A stretch of DNA of 16,608 bases, taken from the NCBI GenBank assembly GCA_035637315.1, contig DASPXK010000235.1:1-16608 (forward strand), written 5' to 3'. Both the position numbers and the translations under genes were made by a program. The stretch is from DASPXK01 sp035637315 (lineage in GTDB: Bacteria; Chloroflexota; UBA6077; JACCZL01). Shown here one piece after another: positions 6,460 through 11,923 of the stretch. The notes under the pieces are model-generated. The model did not search any database, was not told the origin of the DNA, and saw only the letters and a list, made by a program, of their open reading frames with translations. Each line of letters starts with the position of its first letter. The stretch's first letter is position 1.

Positions 6460-7479
6460 GTGCGAGCGCCCCTCAGAACGCTGGACGCTGCCGTCCGTTA
6501 TCTGCTTCCCCTCGCAACGATCTTCGCGTTGATAGCGGCGGCGGCGTTTGTACTGCCGGGCGCGCTCGGGCCCGCGGCGGCTCCCCCAGATCAGGGCGAC
6601 GAGGCTGCGGGCGCGGACGACGCCGATCCTCACCCAGACTTAGTCGGAGCGGCGCGGCCGGCTCGCGACGAGCTGCCGGCCCCGACGCCGGCGACCGTGT
6701 CGGGCGCACAGGGAGTCGAGGCCGCGTCCTTGCCTCAGACCGGGCCTCCCCCAGCCCCCGCCAGGCCTCCACCGGGGCCGCCCCGGGCAAGCGCCGTCCT
6801 TCCGATTCTGATGTACCACCACGTGGGGCTGCTGCCACCCAATCCAGACGGGATCCGACGCGACCTGACGGTAGCGCCGGATCGATTCGAGGGCCTGCTC
6901 AAGTACCTCGCGGAGAACCGAATCCAGACCGTCTACCTGGACCAGCTCCTCGATCACTGGGCCGGACGCGACGAGCTGCCGGCCCCAGCGGTGGCGCTGA
7001 CGTTCGACGATGGCTATGACGACAACTACGACTATGCCTTTCCGCTCCTGAGGAAGTTCGGGATGGCCGGCACGTTCTTCATCGTGACTGACTTGGTGGG
7101 CCGGTCGGGGTACATGAACTGGTCGCAGCTCGAGGAGATGGCGCAGAGCGGGATGTCAATTCAAGCCCACAGCGCCAACCACGCCGACCTGACGGCGGTA
7201 GCACCGGCCGAGCTGAACCGCCAGCTGGTTGCCCCCAAGCGGCTACTCGAGGAGCGGCTCGGCCAGCCGGTCCGTTTCCTGGCCTATCCGTCGGGAAGGT
7301 TCAATCGGGCCGTGATCGTGGCGGCTCACGCGGCCGGCTACGAAGCCGCCGTGACGGTCAATTTCGGGACGATCCAGCAAGCAGCCGGCCCGTATGAGCT
7401 GCGACGCGTCCGCGTTCGAGGCGCCGACACCGTCGAGCAGCTCGTCGCTCGACTGACCCCCCCTAGCTGGCGCAGATAG
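6460..7479 (+). CDS. Membrane-anchored NodB-domain polysaccharide deacetylase
   Basis: 339 aa. An N-terminal hydrophobic helix (about 13-36) acts as signal anchor, followed by a Pro/Ala-rich linker (about 37-110), so the catalytic domain is outside the membrane. The NodB domain has LPILMYHHV (114-122) and TFDDGYDDN (181-189; Asp183 catalytic, Asp184 metal). It also has the metal histidines in AHSANHADL (His237, His241) and RFLAYPSGRFN (272-282). The early YHHV segment and the short C-terminus without a clear terminal LxH motif resemble the IcaB/PgaB-type clade. Expected reaction: removal of N-acetyl (or O-acetyl) groups from an exported or wall polysaccharide. GTG 460 bases into line 6 kb (position 6460) is the only early start; no strong ribosome site. 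It follows a glycosyltransferase on the same strand, separated by a heptamer hairpin. Confidence 0.88.
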   Translation: MRAPLRTLDAAVRYLLPLATIFALIAAAAFVLPGALGPAAAPPDQGDEAAGADDADPHPDLVGAARPARDELPAPTPATVSGAQGVEAASLPQTGPPPAPARPPPGPPRASAVLPILMYHHVGLLPPNPDGIRRDLTVAPDRFEGLLKYLAENRIQTVYLDQLLDHWAGRDELPAPAVALTFDDGYDDNYDYAFPLLRKFGMAGTFFIVTDLVGRSGYMNWSQLEEMAQSGMSIQAHSANHADLTAVAPAELNRQLVAPKRLLEERLGQPVRFLAYPSGRFNRAVIVAAHAAGYEAAVTVNFGTIQQAAGPYELRRVRVRGADTVEQLVARLTPPSWRR

Positions 7480-7484
7480 CGGAT

Positions 7485-7505
7485 GGGAGTTGGGAGTTGG
7501 GAGTT
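7485..7505. repeat. Heptanucleotide array 5 (GGGAGTT type), single arm
   Basis: Three perfect GGGAGTT units directly after the deacetylase stop. There is no inverted arm; instead a C/G palindrome follows at 7516. Confidence 0.8.
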
Positions 7506-7515
7506 GGGGGGACAG

Positions 7516-7551
7516 CCTCCCCTCCGCGTCGGAGAGGGGCCGGGGGAGGGG
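7516..7551. repeat. C/G palindromic element between convergent genes
   Basis: CCTCCCC (7516-7522) can pair with GGGGAGG (7543-7549), and CTCC/GGAG forms an inner stem; the right side is G-rich. It lies between the convergent deacetylase and ThiF genes and may end transcription from either side, though no T run is present. Confidence 0.6.
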
Positions 7552-7559
7552 TCAAAGTC

Positions 7560-8576
7560 CTACGTTCCAACGTAGCGGGCGTACAGGCTGCGGGCGATGG
7601 CCGGGTCGCTGGTGCCTTTGACGATCGTGCGGCCGTCGGCGAAGACCGTGAGCTGGTAGCCGCCCACGGTCAGCCGAAGCAGGTGCGGGTTGTGTTGGAC
7701 GCGGCCGATCGGCGCGAGGCGGCTGGCGAGTTGGTGTAGGTCGAGCGGGCTGCCGATGGTCGGCCTGACCTGAACGGCGTCGCGACCACACAGCGTCGTG
7801 GCGCGTGTTCTGGAGGCGTCTTCGAGAAACTCAAACCGTCGCGCCTGGCAGGTTGGGCAGTCGCTCGCGGGCCCGGCCAGGGGTGTCCGCTGGACCGAGT
7901 TGTGCCACACGTCCACCCACAGCAGGCCTTGACTCAACTGCTCGCGCGCGCCCACCAGAAGCTTGATCGCTTCCGTGGCCGCGAGGTTGGCGATCACACC
8001 GGGCAGCGGGCCCAGCACGCCGGCCGTGTCGCACGTGTCGACGCTGCCGGTCGGCGGTGGCTGCACGAACACGCAGCGCAGGCAGGACGTCTCGCCGGGC
8101 ACGATCGGCATGACCACTCCGTAACTCGCGATGGCAGCCGCGTAGACCCACGGCCGCCCGAGCTTGACACAAGCGTCGTTCAGTACGTAGCGCGTCTCGA
8201 AGTTGTCAGTCCCGTCCAGGACTAGGTCGGAGTCGCGCACGAGCCGCTCGGCGTTGTCGGGACCGAAGTCCTCGATAACGGCTTCGACGTGCACTTCTGA
8301 GTTGATCCGCGCCAGTTTAGCCGCGGCCGCGACCGCTTTCGGAGCGCCTTCGCGGGCATCGTCCTCGTCGAAGAGGATCTGCCGTTGCAGATTGCTCAGC
8401 TCGACGTAATCACGGTCGACGATCCGCAGGTAGCCGACCCCGGCCCGGACCAATGCGTTCGCCAGGACCGTCCCGAGCGCCCCGCACCCAACGAGAGTCG
8501 TCCGGCTAGCCAGCAGGCGGCGCTGGCCGTCTTCGCCGATGCCTGGAAAGAGGATCTGGCGGGAGTATCGGTCCAC
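7560..8576 (-). CDS. ThiF/MoeB-type adenylyltransferase (E1-like) with C-terminal CGRD domain
   Basis: 338 aa from GTG 8576 (GGTGG seven bases upstream); TTG 8594 is an alternative adding six residues. DRYSRQILFPGIGEDGQ is the classic ThiF/MoeB start. Residues below count from GTG. Nucleotide-binding LVGCGALG is at about 29-35 and LSNLQRQILF at about 60-69. Zinc cysteines are in CLRC (165, 168) and CPTC (240, 243), and the candidate catalytic Cys is 182 in DTCDTAG. The last 85 residues, from TTLCGRD, form a separate domain seen in some ThiF-like proteins; it is not a rhodanese domain. The enzyme adenylates the C-terminal Gly of a ubiquitin-like sulfur carrier so it can become a thiocarboxylate. 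The carrier is almost certainly the upstream CysO-like protein. Last gene of the riboswitch operon, separated from the others by a palindrome-filled gap of 114 bases. Confidence 0.88.
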   Translation of the reverse strand: MDRYSRQILFPGIGEDGQRRLLASRTTLVGCGALGTVLANALVRAGVGYLRIVDRDYVELSNLQRQILFDEDDAREGAPKAVAAAAKLARINSEVHVEAVIEDFGPDNAERLVRDSDLVLDGTDNFETRYVLNDACVKLGRPWVYAAAIASYGVVMPIVPGETSCLRCVFVQPPPTGSVDTCDTAGVLGPLPGVIANLAATEAIKLLVGAREQLSQGLLWVDVWHNSVQRTPLAGPASDCPTCQARRFEFLEDASRTRATTLCGRDAVQVRPTIGSPLDLHQLASRLAPIGRVQHNPHLLRLTVGGYQLTVFADGRTIVKGTSDPAIARSLYARYVGT

Positions 8577-8597
8577 AGGAAGACCACCAACCAAACC

Positions 8598-8682
8598 CCG
8601 GGCCCTTCCCTTCTAGGGAGCGGGAAGCCAGTTGCCCAGTCCCCCCTTCCCTTTAGGGAAGGGGGGCTAGGGGGTTAGGGTT
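8598..8682. repeat. C/G palindromic element inside the sulfur-carrier operon
   Basis: Two stems: CCCTTCCC...TAGGGAGCGGG (about 8600-8623) and a perfect CCCCCCTTCCC (8641-8651) with GGGAAGGGGGG (8656-8666), then CTAGGGGGTTAGGG and a T run on the plus strand (8680-8685). It fills most of the gap between the CysO-like and ThiF genes. In the operon's direction the hairpin is not followed by T, so it is not an obvious terminator there. Confidence 0.75.
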
Positions 8683-8690
8683 TTTCACCG

Positions 8691-8966
8691 TCACCCACCC
8701 GCGACGGCCGGGATGATGGAGACTTCGTCGCCTGCCTTCAAGCCCGTGTCGAGGCCCTGCAGAAAGCGTACGTCCTCGCCGTTGACGTACAGGTTGACGA
8801 AACGGCGGAGGGTGCCCTCGTCGTCACGCAGGCGCTGGCGAATGGCGGGGTAGCGCGCCTCAAGCTCGGTCAAGGCCTGGGCCACGCTGTCGCCGCCGAC
8901 GGTCACCTCCGACTCGCCCTCGGTGATGCCTCGCAGCGGGGCCGGGATCCGGACTCTAACGCTCAT
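8691..8966 (-). CDS. Ubiquitin-like sulfur carrier, CysO/MoaD/ThiS family
   Basis: 91 aa, ending VAGG, the diglycine tail that is adenylated and thiocarboxylated. The segment RFVNLYVNGEDVRFLQGLDTGL (about 55-76) and the end IIPAVAGG are strikingly like mycobacterial CysO (RFVN.YVN.EDVRF and ILPAVAGG), more than like MoaD or ThiS. CysO carries sulfide as a thiocarboxylate to CysM, which adds it to O-phosphoserine-derived aminoacrylate. ATG 8966 has GGAG eight bases upstream. It sits 15 bases after the NIL-domain gene and before the ThiF gene that should activate it. The partner enzyme here is probably the threonine-synthase-like PLP protein of the same operon. Confidence 0.88.
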   Translation of the reverse strand: MSVRVRIPAPLRGITEGESEVTVGGDSVAQALTELEARYPAIRQRLRDDEGTLRRFVNLYVNGEDVRFLQGLDTGLKAGDEVSIIPAVAGG

Positions 8967-8981
8967 TCACTCTTCTCCATC

Positions 8982-9218
8982 TCAGCTCGCCTCGCCCTCG
9001 ATCGAGTCGACACGCACGCCCTGGTCTTTGGCCCACTGGACGGCTCGCTCGATCTCACCCTCGTTGCCGCTGATCTCCAGGATCATCCAGCCCCGGTCGC
9101 GGGTGACGTTCGCGCGTCGGATGTTGGTGACGACGTGGAACTCCTTGCCCATGTTGTAGATCACCGGTTGGGTCACCAGGTCGGGTGGGAACGTGAATTT
9201 CATCCGCTGCTTCGCCAT
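8982..9218 (-). CDS. NIL-domain protein
   Basis: 78 aa, a single stand-alone NIL domain. Diagnostic parts are FTFPPDLVTQPVIYNMGKEFHVVTNI (about 8-33), RRANVTRDRGWMILEISG (about 34-51) and the closing IERAVQWAKDQGVRVDSIE. NIL domains occur at the C-terminus of the methionine transporter ATPase MetN, where they bind methionine, and in ferredoxin- or DUF39-linked proteins tied to sulfur insertion into homocysteine. ATG 9218 has GGAGG seven bases upstream. Located between the threonine-synthase-like and CysO-like genes under the SAM riboswitch, it fits a role in sulfur delivery or methionine sensing; which one cannot be told from sequence. Confidence 0.85.
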   Translation of the reverse strand: MAKQRMKFTFPPDLVTQPVIYNMGKEFHVVTNIRRANVTRDRGWMILEISGNEGEIERAVQWAKDQGVRVDSIEGEAS

Positions 9219-9265
9219 AGCCGAACCTCCAAGGGTGGGCGCAGCGCTCAGGCCGCGCCGCCGCG

Positions 9266-10516
9266 CTATGCCACCGGAATCGCCTCGGACCCGGTTAGAG
9301 CGAGAGCCTCCTCGACGTCGCGCAGCGACGCCCGCACGTGGACCGGCTCGGCCAGCGCCCCGGCGAGCGCTTCCTGAGTCTTGAGACCGTTGCCTGTCAC
9401 ATACGCGACGACCAGCTCATCCGGATCCACCTGGCCGCTGTTGGTCAACTTTTTGAGCACGGCAATGGTTACCCCGCCGGCTGTCTCGGCGAAGATGCCT
9501 TCGGTCTGCGCGAGCAACTTGATCCCCTCGACGATCTCGTCGTCGTTCACGGCGCAAGCGAGGCCACCCGACTCTTCGATGATTCGCAGACAGTAATAGC
9601 CGTCGGCTGGGTTGCCGATCGCCAATGACTTGGCGAGCGTGTGCGGCTTGACCGGCTCGACGTCGAACGTATGGGCCTCGAACGCCGTCACCACGGGCGA
9701 GCAGCCGACCGCCTGGGCGGCGGTCATCCTGGGGGCGGTATCCGATGTAAGTCCCAGCCTGGCCAGCTCGCGATACCCTTTCCAGACCTTGGTGAACATC
9801 GAGCCGCTCGCGACCGGGACGATCACGCGATCCGGGATCCGCCACCCCAGCTGCTCGGCGACCTCGAACGCCAGCGTCTTGCTACCCTCCGAGTAGTAGG
9901 GCCGCATGTTGATGTTGACGAACGCCCAGCGGTACTTGTCGGCGATCTCACTGCAGACCCGATTGACGTCGTCGTAGTTCCCATCCACGGCTACGACGGT
10001 CGGGCCGTACACGAGCGCGCCGACGATCTTGCTGGGCTCGAGATCGGCTGGGATGATCACACAAGCGCGCATGCCGGCCTTGGCGGCGTGCGCTGCGACG
10101 GCCCCGGCCAGGTTGCCAGTCGACGCGCAGGCCAACACCTCGAAGCCAAATTCCAGCGCTTTCGTGGACGCGATCGAGACCGGTCGGTCCTTGAACGAGA
10201 AGGTCGGGTTGACCGTGTCGTTCTTGACGTACACGTTACGCAGCCCCAGCGCTCGCGCCAGGTTGTCGGCCTGTACCAGGGGGGTGAAGCCGGCCTGGCT
10301 GTCCACGATCCGATCACCCTCGATCGGGAGCAGCTTCTTGTAGCGCCAGAGCGAGAGCGGGCCGCGGGCGATCTCCTCGCGGCTGATCTGATTCCGGATC
10401 ACGTCGTAGTCGTACGCTACCTCCAGCGGCCCGAAGCACATCTCGCACACGTGTAGCGGCTCGGCCGGATAGAGCTGCCCGCACTCGCGGCACTCGAGAC
10501 CTCTGACACTCCCCAA
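9266..10516 (-). CDS. Threonine-synthase-family PLP enzyme; possibly a thiocarboxylate-dependent homocysteine synthase
   Basis: 416 aa from TTG 10516, chosen because GGAAGGTGG lies six bases upstream and the protein then opens directly with the zinc ribbon; GTG 10561 would add 15 residues unlike the family. From TTG, a CxxC...CxxC ribbon (Cys9, 12, 24, 27) precedes a fold-type II PLP domain. This has the Schiff-base Lys109 in TFSFKDRPV, ASTGNLAG (about 131-138), RPYYSEGSKT (about 205-214), the VASGSMFT phosphate-binding region and a late VTGNGLKT. By homology it is threonine synthase (O-phosphohomoserine to threonine). However, it is the first gene behind a SAM-I riboswitch and is followed by NIL, CysO-like and ThiF genes. 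That context suggests gamma-replacement of phosphate by carrier-bound sulfide to give homocysteine. Family is sure; the altered reaction is inference. Confidence 0.85.
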   Translation of the reverse strand: MGSVRGLECRECGQLYPAEPLHVCEMCFGPLEVAYDYDVIRNQISREEIARGPLSLWRYKKLLPIEGDRIVDSQAGFTPLVQADNLARALGLRNVYVKNDTVNPTFSFKDRPVSIASTKALEFGFEVLACASTGNLAGAVAAHAAKAGMRACVIIPADLEPSKIVGALVYGPTVVAVDGNYDDVNRVCSEIADKYRWAFVNINMRPYYSEGSKTLAFEVAEQLGWRIPDRVIVPVASGSMFTKVWKGYRELARLGLTSDTAPRMTAAQAVGCSPVVTAFEAHTFDVEPVKPHTLAKSLAIGNPADGYYCLRIIEESGGLACAVNDDEIVEGIKLLAQTEGIFAETAGGVTIAVLKKLTNSGQVDPDELVVAYVTGNGLKTQEALAGALAEPVHVRASLRDVEEALALTGSEAIPVA

Positions 10517-10657
10517 CGCGCACCACCTTCCCAGGCCGACAAAACAGAGCGGCCATCTCACTCATCGGTTCGGTGACGAGTGGACGGCCGTCTCCGCCAA
10601 CACTATCGAGTCCCTCACTGGCGTAAGGGGCTCGGAGCGGGCGCGCTTCTGAGATCC

Positions 10658-10820
10658 CCTTATCTTCCAGATCGCTCTGGCGGAATTGGCACCTTCCCTC
10701 TCGTGGACCGCCTCGCGCGGCCCGCCTGCTCACCCGCCATCGGCGGGGACAGGCACCCTTCCACGAGTGGGGGGTTGCCGGGCTTCACAGGGCCGTCTCC
10801 CTCCACCTCTCTTGATAAGG
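10658..10820 (-). promoter_or_regulatory. SAM-I (S-box) riboswitch
   Basis: On the minus strand, P1 is CCTTATC (10820-10814) with GATAAGG (10664-10658). The 5' core AAGAGAGGTGGAGGGA matches the S-box kink-turn side, followed by GGCCC, GTGAAGCCCGGCAACC and, after P3, AAGGTGCCAATTCC. P4 is CCAGA-GCGA-TCTGG (a GNRA loop), closing with GGAAGATAAGG. P3 is extended: CTCGTGGA (10767-10760) pairs with TCCACGAG (10707-10700) and encloses an additional CCCGCC/GGCGGG hairpin (10747-10733). The 3' P1 strand can instead pair with CCCCTTA (10630-10624), and CTC/GAG extends that stem, so P1 and this hairpin are mutually exclusive. No U run was seen, so the off-switch mechanism is unclear. It governs the threonine-synthase-like/NIL/CysO/ThiF operon. 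Confidence 0.95.
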
Positions 10821-10854
10821 GCCAGTATTCAGTTGTAGATCCCTCTCGCCCGGG

Positions 10855-10884
10855 ACTGTACTCGGCCCGGCCCGGGAGTGTCAA
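10855..10884 (-). promoter_or_regulatory. Sigma70-type promoter of the riboswitch operon
   Basis: On the minus strand: perfect TTGACA (10884-10879), 18-base spacer, TACAGT (10860-10855). Expected start near 10848, about 28 bases before the aptamer, leaving a leader of roughly 330 bases before the TTG start of the first gene. Confidence 0.75.
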
Positions 10885-10938
10885 GCTCGTGTACTCGTTC
10901 GGGATGCGTCTGTTTAGTGCCGAAGGGGGAGAAAAGCA

Positions 10939-10983
10939 GTAGGCTCACCTTGACAACCAACACAAAGTTGGAGGTGAGCCTAC
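10939..10983 (+). promoter_or_regulatory. Ribosome-site-masking hairpin / probable insertion-sequence end
   Basis: GTAGGCTCACCT (10939-10950) is a perfect 12-base inverted match to AGGTGAGCCTAC (10972-10983), with an inner stem CCAAC/GTTGG (10957-10961 with 10967-10971). The 3' side contains the strong site GGAGGTGA, nine bases before the transposase-like ATG. A transcript entering from outside would fold and hide the site, the known way that elements such as IS10 prevent read-through expression. It may be the left terminal repeat; no second copy is in the window. Confidence 0.65.
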
Positions 10984-11327
10984 ATGGTGACCGTGGAGAC
11001 CACGATCAGGGTGAGTATACCGGACGAGGGGATGACCCTAGAGCAGCTCGAGGCGGCGGTCGGGGAAGTGGTGCGGGACGCCGGCCAGGCGCTGCTGTTG
11101 GCGGGCTGTCAGGCGATCGAAACGCAGGCGCTGGCCCGGGCCGGAAGCGAGCTGCGGCCAGACAAACGGCGCGCCGTGGACCTGCTAACGCGGTTCGGCA
11201 ACAAGTGCGCTGCGCGGGATTCGGCTCGAGCGCTGGCAGATGCAGGAGGCCGCGAGCGGACGGTACTGTCGGCCGCTCGATGCGATCCTGAAGCTGGAGC
11301 GCGGTCAGCACGCCAGTCCGTGGAGCA
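10984..11327 (+). pseudogene. Truncated, frameshifted insertion-sequence transposase (N-terminal part)
   Basis: The ATG at 10984 opens a reading frame with MTLEQLEAAVGEVVRDAGQA and KRRAVDLLTRFG (to about 11204). Sense then moves to another frame, giving LRGIRLERWQMQEAASGRYC and RPLDAILKLERGQHASPW (about 11211-11326), before the similarity ends. The order, helical start, LLTRFGxVRL strand and a GRYCRPLDAIL segment, resembles the N-terminal region of transposases of the UPF0236/ISLre2 or ISKra4 kind. I am not certain which. No DDE catalytic region is present. So this is a 5' remnant with a shift near 11205-11212, joined directly to the toxin-antitoxin remnant. Confidence 0.55.
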
Positions 11328-11464
11328 TGGACACGGTGGTGGTCAAACAGATCCTCGCCAACCGAGAGCAGCGAGACATCGCCCCGTTGACCAGCGTTGA
11401 CCTGATTCACCAGGGAAGAGAGGCGGAGCGTCGAGCCTATGGCCGACCCAGAAGGACCCGTTAG
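11328..11464 (+). CDS. Short ORF overlapping the PIN-domain gene, possible antitoxin remnant
   Basis: 45 aa starting at an ATG immediately after the transposase remnant, in the same frame as its second part: MDTVVVKQILANREQRDI, then LTSVDLIHQGREAERRAYG. Its end overlaps the start of the PIN-domain gene by 26 bases, the arrangement expected of an antitoxin-toxin pair. It is shorter than usual antitoxins and has no recognisable DNA-binding motif, so it may be the C-terminal end of one whose front was replaced by the insertion sequence. Low confidence. Confidence 0.3.
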
Positions 11465-11908
11465 CGCCCTGGTCCTCGACGCCTCTGTAGCTGTCAAGTG
11501 GCACCTCAAGGATGAGGACTACGCAGCGGAGGCAGCCCTTCTGCTGGAGGACTTCGGTCAAGGCGAGCTCGAGCTGGTCGCCCCGGCGCAGATCCGCTAT
11601 GAAGTCCCCTCAGCCTTCAGGTGGCAACGCTCGGTCGTAACCCCCGCCTCAGCCCCGCTGAGGGCCGAGCGGCCGTCGAAGAGTTCTTAGCCCTGGGGAT
11701 CCAAACCGTCGATGATGATGCGCTGATCCTCGCGGCCTGTCCTCTGGTCCACCAACACGGCTGTGCGCTGTACGACGCGCTGTACCTCGCGCTCTCCCAA
11801 CGCCTTGGCATCCCTTTCATTAGCGCCGATCGGAAGCTCTATCAACGCCTCGGCCATCTTCACTCTGTCGTCTGGATTGCTGACTACCGTCCCGCAGAGC
11901 AGAGCTAA
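11439..11908 (+). pseudogene. PIN-domain ribonuclease (VapC-like), frameshifted
   Basis: The first frame (11439-about 11620) gives LVLDASVAVKWHL with the first PIN Asp, then PAQIRYEVPSAF with the expected Glu. The similarity continues one frame over as VATLGRNPRLSPAEGRAAVE and later GCALYDALYLALSQRLG and PFISADRKLYQRL (to 11908), which hold the remaining PIN acidic residues. The join fits loss of one G at AGGTGGC (about 11619-11622): adding it back restores AFRVATLGRNP. PIN toxins are Mg-dependent ribonucleases, usually silenced by a partner antitoxin. With the shift, the product would stop after 83 residues. A sequencing or assembly error would give the same picture. Confidence 0.75.
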
Positions 11909-11923
11909 TCCCCAGATCGCCCG

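Noticed and set aside
4007..7505. Possible CRISPR array
   Set aside because: Units are seven bases, contiguous, without spacers, and differ from locus to locus; no cas genes are present.
9641..10456. 271-codon plus-strand frame opposite the threonine-synthase-like gene
   Set aside because: Antisense shadow; the minus strand carries the PLP enzyme with all its motifs, while this frame has none.
9266..10516. Plain threonine synthase of a thr operon
   Set aside because: Not excluded as an activity, but there is no hom or thrB neighbour, and the SAM riboswitch and sulfur-carrier genes point to the methionine branch, so a simple label would hide the main signal.
10660..10884. Open frames on both strands across the riboswitch
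   Set aside because: The sequence is fully explained by the SAM-I aptamer and promoter; the frames lack ribosome sites and family motifs.
10939..10983. T-box or other riboswitch ahead of the transposase remnant
   Set aside because: Only a simple hairpin with no conserved aptamer parts; masking of the ribosome site by an element end explains it.
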